The notes beneath the pieces were generated by a model that searched no databases, was not told the DNA's origin, and saw nothing but the letters and a program-made list of their open reading frames with translations. A stretch of DNA of 6,346 nt, from positions 1-6,346 of the forward strand of contig SFWF01000071.1 of NCBI GenBank assembly GCA_004560045.1, in the 5' to 3' direction. The translations under genes and the position numbers were made by a program. Shown here piece by piece: positions 1-6,300 of this stretch (positions are counted from its first letter, which is position 1; every line of letters starts with the position of its first letter). This DNA is from a bacterium. GTDB taxonomy: Bacteria; Bacillota; Clostridia; Oscillospirales; Acutalibacteraceae.

Positions 1-343
1 CGCCTTTAGAAAAAGACTTAAGGTCGACCTTTATAACTCCCTTTGCAGTTATGCCGAGGAGAGTCCCGATCTTACCGAGGCCGAGCTTATAGCCGCCTTT
101 GGCGAGCCCTCTGCCTACAGCGACGAATACGTTGCCGCCTTCAGCGACGATGAAAAGCTTAAATCGATAAAGAAAAATCGACTCGTCCGTTGGCTTATTG
201 CCACACTTCTCGGTATTATCGCCCTGATAGGAATAGTCATTGCGGCCGCCACTATTTACGACGCTTTCAATACCGAATACTATTATTTTGAGCAAACAAT
301 AACGGATGAGGGAAAATTTAACGTTGTTATAACGGAGGAATAA
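1..343 (+). CDS. DUF6120-like single-pass membrane protein, C-terminal part (5' end outside window)
   Basis: An open frame runs from base 2 to a TAA at 341-343 and gives the last 113 residues; the start lies upstream of the window. The first part is a charged, helical region with the pattern F-x(4)-L...SYAEESPDLTEAELIAAFGEP, which matches my recollection of the DUF6120/HAAS-like module of Clostridia (helix bundle, then E/D-N-P-x-x-T-x-E-x-L-x-x-x-F-G-x-P). It is followed by a basic stretch (KSIKKNR), one hydrophobic membrane helix of about 22 residues (LVRWLIATLLGIIALIGIVIAA, split as about bases 187-252), and a short acidic Tyr-rich tail. The basic side facing the helical module suggests a cytoplasmic N-terminal domain and an outside tail. 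It ends 2 nt before the next gene and contains that gene's ribosome-binding site, so the two are cotranscribed. Molecular role unknown; family assignment is from memory of the pattern, not a search. Confidence 0.5.
   Translation, partial: AFRKRLKVDLYNSLCSYAEESPDLTEAELIAAFGEPSAYSDEYVAAFSDDEKLKSIKKNRLVRWLIATLLGIIALIGIVIAAATIYDAFNTEYYYFEQTITDEGKFNVVITEE
334..338 (+). promoter_or_regulatory. Ribosome-binding site for the secreted protein
   Basis: GGAGG lies 7 nt before the ATG at 346, inside the last codons of the upstream membrane-protein gene. It fixes the ATG at 346 as the start and points to translation coupled with the upstream gene. Confidence 0.5.
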
Positions 344-345
344 CT

Positions 346-843
346 ATGAAAAGGCTCATATCTATCGCATTGGTTTTAACTTTAACATTATGTACGTTTT
401 CTTTTTGTGTCAGCGCAACTTCGGAAGATACCTTTGATCGCGAAAAGGTGATACGCCGCACGGTAGAATATTTTTCTGACGGAACCGTTATGGAAACCGT
501 AATAACCGAAGAAGCCTCAGTAAATACCGCCCGCGCAACTCAGTATACAAAGTCCGGAACTAAAAGCAACACCCTAAAAAACGCCGACGGCGACGTGCTT
601 TGGAGCTTCACCCTAAGAGGACAGTTTGACGTGGTAGAAGGTGTCAGCTCGGTCTGCACTCTTGCAAAACACAGCTATAATATTTACGACAATAGTTGGT
701 CTTTAGATTCTGCGTCTACCTCAAAATCCGCAAATAAGGCGATCGGTAACGCCACCTTTAAAAAGAAGGTGCTTTTTGTAACGACCGACACAAAGAGCTT
801 TACCTTGACTCTTACCTGCGATAAATACGGAAATCTTTCTTAA
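346..843 (+). CDS. Small secreted protein of unknown function
   Basis: A 165-residue protein with a typical Sec signal peptide: basic MKR, a hydrophobic core at about residues 4-22, and a VSA cleavage site after residue 24. There is no lipobox, so it is probably released rather than lipid-anchored. The mature part starts with an acidic/basic stretch (about 25-60) and continues as an alternating hydrophobic/polar, Ser/Thr/Lys-rich region (about 65-165) that looks like an all-beta fold; it has a short A-R-A-T-Q-Y-T-K-S-G stretch, a D-G-D-V-L-W-S-F turn, and only two Cys residues after cleavage. From memory, similar small secreted beta proteins sit beside DUF6120-like membrane proteins in gut Clostridia, so the pairing is probably functional. 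I cannot assign a role. A terminator follows 4 nt after the stop. Confidence 0.5.
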   Translation: MKRLISIALVLTLTLCTFSFCVSATSEDTFDREKVIRRTVEYFSDGTVMETVITEEASVNTARATQYTKSGTKSNTLKNADGDVLWSFTLRGQFDVVEGVSSVCTLAKHSYNIYDNSWSLDSASTSKSANKAIGNATFKKKVLFVTTDTKSFTLTLTCDKYGNLS

Positions 844-847
844 TTAC

Positions 848-881
848 AAAACGGAGCCAAAGGCTCCGTTTTACTTTTTTT
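848..881 (+). terminator. Intrinsic terminator after the secreted-protein gene
   Basis: A perfect 11-bp stem (848-858 with 862-872, AAAACGGAGCC / GGCTCCGTTTT) with a 3-nt AAA loop is followed by ACTTTTTTT. The A-run on the 5' arm could make it work in both directions. It separates the first gene pair from the lacZ unit. Confidence 0.5.
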
Positions 882-904
882 GGTCAACATATCAAAATAA
901 CACC

Positions 905-977
905 GAAAAATAAAAAATAAGGCTTAAAAACTGTTTATTTTCTTGAAAAAAGTTTGGTTTTATTGTATAATTCATAC
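905..977 (+). promoter_or_regulatory. Promoter of the lacZ unit
   Basis: TTGAAA (943-948) and a perfect TATAAT (966-971) are separated by 17 bp, which is near consensus for the housekeeping sigma factor; transcription would begin around 978. A-rich tracts at 905-930 upstream of the -35 resemble an UP element. An imperfect palindrome GTATAATTCATAC (965-977) covers the -10 and could be an operator, but this is weak. I saw no convincing cre site. The 5' leader would be only about 28 nt. Confidence 0.5.
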
Positions 978-992
978 GAATATCTTTCCGAG

Positions 993-997
993 AGGAG
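993..997 (+). promoter_or_regulatory. Ribosome-binding site deciding the lacZ start
   Basis: AGGAG lies 8 nt before the ATG at 1006. The reading frame is open further upstream to a TTG at 943, but that TTG is itself part of the -35 hexamer, so the transcript cannot include it. The ATG at 1006 is therefore the start. Confidence 0.5.
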
Positions 998-1005
998 ATT
1001 TAAAT

Positions 1006-3834
1006 ATGAGAATTTATGAAAACATACTTAAAACAAGCGAAAATCGCCTGCCGCAGCGCGCCTATTATATCCCTAAGGGAAAAAGCGAATATATGCTGCT
1101 GAACGGTAACGATTGGCGCTTTGCCTACTTTACCCGCGACATCGATTATACCGACAATATCGAAAAGTGGGATACCATAGCCGTACCCTCCTGCTGGCAG
1201 ACCCTCGGCTACGAAAACCCCAACTATTCCAACATAAACTATCCCTATCCTTACGATCCGCCCTTCGTTCCCGACGATAACCCCTGCGGTGTTTACGAAA
1301 AGGATTTCGAAATTAAATCTCTTTGGGGAAAGGTCTACTACGTTTTAGAGGGCGTTTCCTCCTGCGGCTTCGTTTATGTAAACGGAGAATACGTAGGCTT
1401 TACTCAGGGCTCTCATCTTCAGGCCGAATTCGATATTACCCCCTTCGTAAAGGTCGGTAAAAATACCCTTCGCGTAAAGGTCCTTAAGTGGTGTTGCGGA
1501 AGCTACCTTGAGGATCAGGATTTCTTCAGAATGAACGGCATTTTCCGCGATACGTATATTCTTCAGCGTCCCGAGGGTCATATAGTTGACGCCTACGTCG
1601 TTTCTAAAGATAATAAGGTAACCGTTACCGCCGATGCCGAAGCCGACGTTACCATTTACGATATGGAGGGTAAGGCGGTAGGCTCTGCAAGCGGTAAGGA
1701 GACCGAGATCAAGGTAGAAGACCCCGTTCTCTGGAACGCAGAAAAGCCCTACCTTTATACCGTAAAGCTCGAAAAGGACGGCGAGGTCATCGAGATCGAA
1801 ACGGGCTTTCGAACCATCGAGGTCAGCGGCACCTACGAGCTTCTTATAAACGGAGTATCTGTAAAGCTGCACGGCGTAAATCACCACGATACACATCCGA
1901 CCAACGGCTGGTACGAGACCAACGAGGAGCTTGAAAAAGAGCTTCGCCTTATGAAGGAGCTTAACATCAACTGCATCCGCACCTCTCACTATCCTCCCAC
2001 TCCTTATTTCTTAAACCTCTGTAACCGTCTCGGCTTTTACGTGGTTTTAGAGACCGATATCGAGACCCACGGTGTCGTCAGAAGACGCTCGGATATTCCC
2101 TATGGCTTCGACGTAGAAAGCTCCGACTGGCCCTGCACAAAGCCCGAATGGAAGAAGGAGCACATCGAGCGTATGGAGCGCGCGGTATACCGCGACCGTA
2201 ACCACCCCTCGGTCGTTATGTGGTCTACCGGTAACGAGTCGGGTCACGGCCCCAACCATAAGGCCATGGTCGCCTTCCTCAGAAGCCTTAACGACAGCCG
2301 CCTCGTACACGTTGAGGACGCTTCCCGTAAGGGCGAGATCCACTCTGCCGACGTTTATTCGAGAATGTATCCCTCCCTTAAGGATCTTGAAGCATTTGCC
2401 AATGATGCAAAGATAAATATGCCCGTATTCCTCTGTGAGTATGCCCACGCTATGGGTAACGGACCCGGAGACGTATGGGACTATAACGAGCTTATCGACT
2501 CTTACGATAAGCTTATCGGCGGATGTGTCTGGGAATGGACCGATCATACCGTTATAGTCGACGGAGTACAGAAGTACGGCGGCGACTTTAAGGGCGAGCT
2601 TACCCACGACGGAAACTTCTGCTGCGACGGTATGGTATTCTCCGACCGCTCCTTAAAGGCAGGCTCATTAGAGGTCAAGGCCGCTTATCAGCCTATGAAG
2701 ACCTCTCTTGAGGGCAACGTCCTGACCGTTAAAAACCGTCTCGACTTTACCTGTCTCTGTGAGTACGACTTTACCTATGCTATCGAGCTTGACGGAAGGG
2801 TCATCTCCGAAAAGACCGAAAAGCTGGCCGTAGCACCCCACGAAACCAAGGAGATCACCCTCGATATCCCCGAGCTTAGCGGTAAGCTTGGCGCATATCT
2901 GACCTGCCGCCTTACCAAGGATGGCAAGGCGGTCGCAAGAACTCAGCACGAGCTTGCTATGACCCCCGTAGCCGACGGTATTGCCGAAGGCAAGGTAACC
3001 TTCGAGGAGGGCGAGTACGATATTAAGATAGTAGGAAGCGGCTTCGAATATATCTTCTCTAAGCACTACGGAAACTTTACCTCCATCAAGGTGAACGGTC
3101 GCGAAAACCTCGCAGGCAAAACCGAGCTTACTACCTGGCGCGCCCCCACCGACAACGAGCGCAACGTAAGTGTTTATTGGGGCAACATAAATATCTGGCA
3201 GGGTGAGGACCTTAACCGTCACTTCTCAAAGGTATATTCCTGCACCCTTTCGGGCAACCACATAACCGTAGACGGAGCCCTTTCGGGTATCTCCCGTATG
3301 CCCTACTTTAACTATAAGCTCGACATAACCGTACAGGGCGACGGTAAGATCGAATACACCCTCGGCGGCCGCGTTCGTCAGGACGTTTATTGGCTCCCGA
3401 GACTCGGCTTCGAGTTCCTCCTCCCCGCAGACAGCAAGGAATTCACCTACTATGGCTACGGCCCCACCGAGAGCTATAACGACGCTCATCACGGCGCTCT
3501 TATGGGTATGTATACCTCCGATGCCGATAAGGAATACGTAAACTATGTCCGTCCTCAGGAGCACGGCAACCACTATAACACTAAGTTTCTCACCATCGGT
3601 GATATGACCTTCAGGGGCAAGTGCTTCGACGCCAACGTTTCAAACTACAATGCTTATATGCTCGACGAAGCACAGCATACCGACGAGCTGAAGAGCGACG
3701 GACTCGTTCACCTTCGTATCGACTATAAGGATTCGGGCCTCGGCTCCAACTCCTGCGGACCTCAGCTTGAGGAAAAATATCGCTTAAAGGAAAAGGAGAT
3801 CTACTTCGAGTTCAGTATTTCTCCCGTAAAATAA
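1006..3834 (+). CDS. lacZ: Beta-galactosidase, GH2 family (LacZ type)
   Basis: Hydrolyses terminal beta-D-galactosides such as lactose, in the cytoplasm (no signal peptide). At 942 aa it is somewhat shorter than E. coli LacZ (1023 aa). Domains in order: sugar-binding jelly roll (about 30-205, with VPSCWQTLGY and the active-site DQDFFRMNGIFR), Ig-like domain (about 210-275), TIM barrel (about 278-550), second Ig-like domain (about 555-660), and the LacZ-specific C-terminal domain (about 664-940, with YGYGPTESYNDAHHG and RPQEHGNHYN). The acid/base Glu is E411 in STGNESGHG, the nucleophile is E478 in LCEYAHAMGN, and the metal-site residues are E353 and H355 in IETHG. All core residues are present, so it should be active. 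It is the first gene of a unit with its own promoter, and the next gene begins 3 nt after its stop. No transporter or sugar regulator is next to it. The family call is very secure; the natural substrate could be another beta-galactoside. Confidence 0.5.
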   Translation: MRIYENILKTSENRLPQRAYYIPKGKSEYMLLNGNDWRFAYFTRDIDYTDNIEKWDTIAVPSCWQTLGYENPNYSNINYPYPYDPPFVPDDNPCGVYEKDFEIKSLWGKVYYVLEGVSSCGFVYVNGEYVGFTQGSHLQAEFDITPFVKVGKNTLRVKVLKWCCGSYLEDQDFFRMNGIFRDTYILQRPEGHIVDAYVVSKDNKVTVTADAEADVTIYDMEGKAVGSASGKETEIKVEDPVLWNAEKPYLYTVKLEKDGEVIEIETGFRTIEVSGTYELLINGVSVKLHGVNHHDTHPTNGWYETNEELEKELRLMKELNINCIRTSHYPPTPYFLNLCNRLGFYVVLETDIETHGVVRRRSDIPYGFDVESSDWPCTKPEWKKEHIERMERAVYRDRNHPSVVMWSTGNESGHGPNHKAMVAFLRSLNDSRLVHVEDASRKGEIHSADVYSRMYPSLKDLEAFANDAKINMPVFLCEYAHAMGNGPGDVWDYNELIDSYDKLIGGCVWEWTDHTVIVDGVQKYGGDFKGELTHDGNFCCDGMVFSDRSLKAGSLEVKAAYQPMKTSLEGNVLTVKNRLDFTCLCEYDFTYAIELDGRVISEKTEKLAVAPHETKEITLDIPELSGKLGAYLTCRLTKDGKAVARTQHELAMTPVADGIAEGKVTFEEGEYDIKIVGSGFEYIFSKHYGNFTSIKVNGRENLAGKTELTTWRAPTDNERNVSVYWGNINIWQGEDLNRHFSKVYSCTLSGNHITVDGALSGISRMPYFNYKLDITVQGDGKIEYTLGGRVRQDVYWLPRLGFEFLLPADSKEFTYYGYGPTESYNDAHHGALMGMYTSDADKEYVNYVRPQEHGNHYNTKFLTIGDMTFRGKCFDANVSNYNAYMLDEAQHTDELKSDGLVHLRIDYKDSGLGSNSCGPQLEEKYRLKEKEIYFEFSISPVK

Positions 3835-3837
3835 TAA

Positions 3838-4101
3838 ATGAAGCTCAAAAACGGATTTAAAGCAGTTTCCATAGGAGAAGACAGATTTATAATAGAGGTC
3901 GGCGGCAGTACCGTCGACCTCCGCTCTGCTATGCTCATAAATCCCGCCGCTGAGCTCCTTTTTACGGCGCTTTACGAGGAGCGTGACGAAAAAGAGCTTG
4001 TAAACCTCCTGCTTTCCTCCTACGACATAGACGAGGAAACCGCAAACCGCGACGTTTCGGCCTTCATCTCAAAGCTTAAGGAAAGGGATATGCTCGATTA
4101 G
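3838..4101 (+). CDS. PqqD family protein (RiPP recognition element)
   Basis: An 87-residue protein with the full PqqD-like pattern: three N-terminal beta strands (about 1-33, M-K-L-K-N-G-F...V-D-L), the I-N-P-A-A-E-L-L-F helix, then E-K-E-L-V-N-L-L...Y-D-I-D-E-E-T-A-x-x-D-V-x-x-F-I-x-x-L and a terminal LD. In known RiPP pathways this winged-helix fold binds the leader of a precursor peptide and presents it to the modifying enzyme; some stand-alone members have unknown partners. Family recognition is strong, but the peptide ligand is unknown. It starts 3 nt after the lacZ stop (tandem TAATAA, then ATG) without any visible ribosome-binding site, so translation probably depends on ribosomes finishing lacZ. 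The N-terminal strand MKLKNGF aligns with other PqqD proteins, which supports this start. Only 1 nt separates it from the following protease gene, suggesting that the two act together. Confidence 0.5.
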   Translation: MKLKNGFKAVSIGEDRFIIEVGGSTVDLRSAMLINPAAELLFTALYEERDEKELVNLLLSSYDIDEETANRDVSAFISKLKERDMLD

Positions 4102-4102
4102 T

Positions 4103-4597
4103 ATGGATAGTATAAAAAAGCTTGTCGGCTATCCTATGAAGGAGCTCGTCCCTCTGATAACCGACCTTTTAAAGGATGGAAAAGACGTAATAATAACAGC
4201 CAGGGGAAACAGTATGCGTCCTATGGTCAAAAACCTGCGAGACGCTTTGATCCTGACGTCTTACAAGGGGAATGCAGAGGTGGGCGACGTCATTCTCTAT
4301 AAAAGAGAAAGCGGCGCCTTCGTCCTTCACCGAATCGTCGATAAGAGCGAGGACGGAAGCTACGTTCTTATGGGCGATTTTCAGCTTGTTCGCGAGGAAG
4401 GCATAAAGGAATCACAGATATTAGCCTCTCTTTCGGGATATATCAGAAAGGGAAGAACCGTGCTTTGTTCCTCGAAAAGGTATCAGCGATATAAAAACCG
4501 CTGGACGGGCTCGAAAACAAGGCGAAAGCTCTATATAAAGCTTATAGGCCTCGGCACCTATACCAAAGCGGTACTAAAAAAACTGTTTCATGGGTAA
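4103..4597 (+). CDS. S24/S26 family serine peptidase (signal peptidase-like, soluble)
   Basis: A 164-residue protein with the catalytic core of the S24/S26 peptidases: G-N-S-M-R-P with nucleophile Ser37, G-D-V-I-L-Y-K-R (61-68), then V-L-H-R-I-V with His76, and M-G-D (Asp92). His occupies the place where bacterial signal peptidase I and LexA have the general-base Lys, as in the SipW/Sec11 type; the Ser-His distance of 39 fits that type. Unlike signal peptidases there is no N-terminal membrane helix. The C-terminal 40 residues are strongly basic (KRYQRYKNRW..KTRRKLYIKL...KAVLKKLFHG) and may touch membranes or nucleic acid. It starts 1 nt after the PqqD-like gene; the nearest purine-rich sequence (4078-4088) is about 15 nt from the ATG, so it is likely translated by coupling. 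Inferred role: a cytoplasmic protease working with the peptide-binding partner, for example on a leader peptide. The actual substrate is unknown. The last codons lie inside a large foldback. Confidence 0.5.
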   Translation: MDSIKKLVGYPMKELVPLITDLLKDGKDVIITARGNSMRPMVKNLRDALILTSYKGNAEVGDVILYKRESGAFVLHRIVDKSEDGSYVLMGDFQLVREEGIKESQILASLSGYIRKGRTVLCSSKRYQRYKNRWTGSKTRRKLYIKLIGLGTYTKAVLKKLFHG

Positions 4598-4682
4598 CGG
4601 GTGTGCGTCATAGTGAGAAATTACCCGAAAAACCAAGTTTTCACTATGGCGCACCCGAATCGTGAAGCAGTTTTGTTTGTTG
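4579..4682 (+). terminator. Long foldback, probable terminator of the lacZ unit
   Basis: Outer arms 4579-4592 and 4661-4674 pair over 14 bp (two G-U), a small internal loop follows, then 4598-4606 with 4649-4657 (9 bp, one G-U), a 2-nt bulge, and 4609-4616 with 4641-4648 (8 bp perfect); the apical loop is about 4621-4637. TTTTGTTTGTTG follows or overlaps the outer arm. Runs of A before and T after the stem suit a terminator. The stem covers the last six codons and the stop of the peptidase gene. It is much longer than a standard terminator, so a small inverted-repeat element is the alternative, although no target duplication is visible. Confidence 0.5.
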
Positions 4683-4706
4683 TAAATATTTGTTAACTTG
4701 TTGTAA
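4677..4706 (+). repeat. Two direct repeats 21 bp apart upstream of the deacetylase gene
   Basis: TTGTTGTAA occurs at 4677-4685 and again at 4698-4706, two helical turns apart, with the palindrome GTTAAC (4692-4697) between them. This may be a regulator binding site, or the AT-rich DNA may repeat by chance. Confidence 0.5.
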
Positions 4707-4717
4707 TATATTTTTAG

Positions 4718-4746
4718 TTGAAATAAGTCAAAAATTGTGGTATCTT
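4718..4746 (+). promoter_or_regulatory. Candidate promoter of the deacetylase gene
   Basis: TTGAAA (4718-4723), a 17-bp spacer and TATCTT (4741-4746) preceded by TGG, an extended -10. Transcription would then start near 4753, leaving a very short leader. A weaker alternative is TTGTAA (4680-4685) with TAATAT (4704-4709) at 18 bp, which would give a leader of about 45 nt. I cannot decide between them. Confidence 0.5.
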
Positions 4747-4762
4747 TTTATCGGTGACAATA

Positions 4763-6211
4763 ATGAATAAGTATTTAAGAAAACATTTAAAGCTTTTTAT
4801 ATTTTTAGCCTTGGTCGCAGTAGCTGCGGCCGTTTGGTTGCTGTTTGTAGTTTCTGCCGATACGAGGATAGTTCTGAAGGGCTCGAAGGCCGAAACCGTC
4901 GAGGTATTCTCCGAATATACCGATAGCGGCTTCGAGGCAAAGGCGGGTATGCTCTTTTTGCCGTTTAGGCCCGAAACCGAGGTTTCAGGCGGCGTAGACA
5001 CGAGTAAGCTCGGCGACTATTCGATAACCTATAAATCAAGCTTTTTCGGCAAGGAGGACAAGGTGGAAAGAATAGTATCGGTAAAGGATACTACTCCGCC
5101 TGCCATAACCGTCGATAAAGAGGAAATTGCTTTTGAGCATAAGGGAGAGGCCCCTGCCTTAGAGGATATTAAGGTCCAGGTCACCGCCGTAGATAACTAC
5201 GACGGCGATATTTCCGAAAAGGTCGAAAAAAGCCTTAAGGGAAGCGAGCTTATCCTTACCGTTTCCGACTCCTCGGGAAATACTGCGACACACTCGGTCA
5301 ATATCGTTTTAAACGACGGACTTAAGCCGACCATTTCCCTCAAGGGCTATTCGGTAATGTATATAAAGGCGGGCTCAACCTTCAAGGAGCCCGGATATAC
5401 CGCCGCCGACAATATGGACGGCGACCTTACCGCCTCGGTCAAGGTAAGCGGCGAGGTCAATGCCTCCAAAAACGGAACCTACCTTCGCGAATATACCGTT
5501 ACCGACAACTCCGGAAACAGTGCTAAAAGAATACGAAAGGTCGTCGTTTATAGTGGCCTTTCGGCTGAGGATTTTGCCTCCGTGCCCAAAAACGGCAAGA
5601 CGGTATATCTTACCTTCGACGACGGCCCCGGTGTCTATACCGAAAAGCTTCTCGGATACCTCGATCGCTACGATGTAAAGGCTACCTTCTTCGTTACTAA
5701 TCAGTTTCCGGGTTATAAGTACCTTATCGGCGAGGCTCATAAGAGAGGACATACTATCGGCGTTCATACCTCGAGTCACAAATGGGAGGTATATAAAAGT
5801 AAGGAAAGCTACCTTGCCGATTTTGAAAAGATTCAGAAGACCGTTGAATCCGAGACGGGAAGCCGCGCCGAAATATTCCGTTTCCCCGGCGGCACCAACA
5901 ACCTTGTAAGCAAGAAACATAACAAAGGGATAATGACCCTGCTTTCAAAGGAAATGAAGAATATGGGCTACGTTTATTTCGACTGGAACGTCGACAGTAA
6001 TGACGCCCGATACGGCGATACTCAGCGCGTAATCGAAAGCACCATCGAGCAGATATCGAAGAAAAATACCTCGGTGGTACTTATGCACGATATAAAAAGT
6101 CATACGGTGGAGGCCGTCCCCGCAATAATCGAATATTGCCTTAAAAACGGCTATACCTTTAAGGCCCTCGATAAAAATTCCCCTCCCTGTAGCTTTAAAC
6201 CGCAAAACTAA
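4763..6211 (+). CDS. Membrane-anchored polysaccharide deacetylase (CE4/NodB) with Ig-like domains
   Basis: A 482-residue envelope enzyme predicted to remove N-acetyl groups from a GlcNAc polymer, most likely peptidoglycan (PgdA-like). A basic N-terminus and one membrane helix (about 11-30) anchor it with the rest outside. Three tandem DUF5011/bacterial Ig-like domains follow (about 35-106, 112-186, 189-268; the third has the typical GYTAADNMDGDLT and TVTDNSGNS). The NodB domain (about 276-470) has every catalytic motif: TFDDGP (D286, D287), HTSSH (metal ligands H335, H339), RFPGG (R373), DWNVD (D407) and LMHD (H442). The ATG at 4763 is preferred because GGTGA (4753-4757) precedes it; a GTG at 4754, 3 codons earlier, has no ribosome-binding site. 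It is separated from the previous unit by a terminator-like foldback, so it is probably expressed alone. By analogy it could give lysozyme resistance; the substrate is not shown by sequence. Confidence 0.5.
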   Translation: MNKYLRKHLKLFIFLALVAVAAAVWLLFVVSADTRIVLKGSKAETVEVFSEYTDSGFEAKAGMLFLPFRPETEVSGGVDTSKLGDYSITYKSSFFGKEDKVERIVSVKDTTPPAITVDKEEIAFEHKGEAPALEDIKVQVTAVDNYDGDISEKVEKSLKGSELILTVSDSSGNTATHSVNIVLNDGLKPTISLKGYSVMYIKAGSTFKEPGYTAADNMDGDLTASVKVSGEVNASKNGTYLREYTVTDNSGNSAKRIRKVVVYSGLSAEDFASVPKNGKTVYLTFDDGPGVYTEKLLGYLDRYDVKATFFVTNQFPGYKYLIGEAHKRGHTIGVHTSSHKWEVYKSKESYLADFEKIQKTVESETGSRAEIFRFPGGTNNLVSKKHNKGIMTLLSKEMKNMGYVYFDWNVDSNDARYGDTQRVIESTIEQISKKNTSVVLMHDIKSHTVEAVPAIIEYCLKNGYTFKALDKNSPPCSFKPQN

Positions 6212-6300
6212 GTTAAATAAAAAAGAATGTTACCGCTCAACGGATCCTACTCTTAAGGACGAAATGCCTAAAAAAGCAAATTTTTGCGGCCTAATGTGTT
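6212..6300 (+). other. Intergenic tail between deacetylase stop and terminator
   Basis: The stretch contains no recognisable gene family. CCGCTCAACGG (6227-6243 region) and TCCT/AGGA (6245-6248 with 6256-6259) can form short hairpins. AAGGA at 6255-6259 precedes an ATG at 6264 that opens a 12-codon frame (MPKKANFCGLMC) ending at 6302, exactly at the terminator stem. This might be a leader peptide or chance; the spacing of 4 nt is short. No known riboswitch or RNA family was recognised. Confidence 0.5.

Noticed and set aside
1345..3573. Several long open frames on the - strand under lacZ (about 115-214 codons)
   Set aside because: They lie wholly inside a secure GH2 gene, have no recognisable domain, start site or promoter, and are explained by the codon bias of lacZ on the other strand.
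4646..4696. Sixteen-codon frame starting at ATG 4646 as a possible RiPP precursor for the PqqD-like/peptidase pair
   Set aside because: It has no ribosome-binding site, begins inside the 3' arm of the foldback, and runs into the T-rich tract; it lacks any leader-core layout.
4714..5001. Open frame on the - strand over the deacetylase promoter and N-terminus
   Set aside because: It overlaps the membrane helix and first Ig-like domain of a well-supported gene and resembles no family.
5375..6205. Open frames on the - strand and a short second + frame within the deacetylase
   Set aside because: They overlap conserved CE4 motifs in the real frame and show no ribosome-binding sites or family features.
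6225..6300. Possible small RNA or riboswitch, including one ACGGAT box like the TwoAYGGAY RNA motif
   Set aside because: Only one such box is present, the paired hairpins are missing, and I could not match the stretch to any known RNA family.
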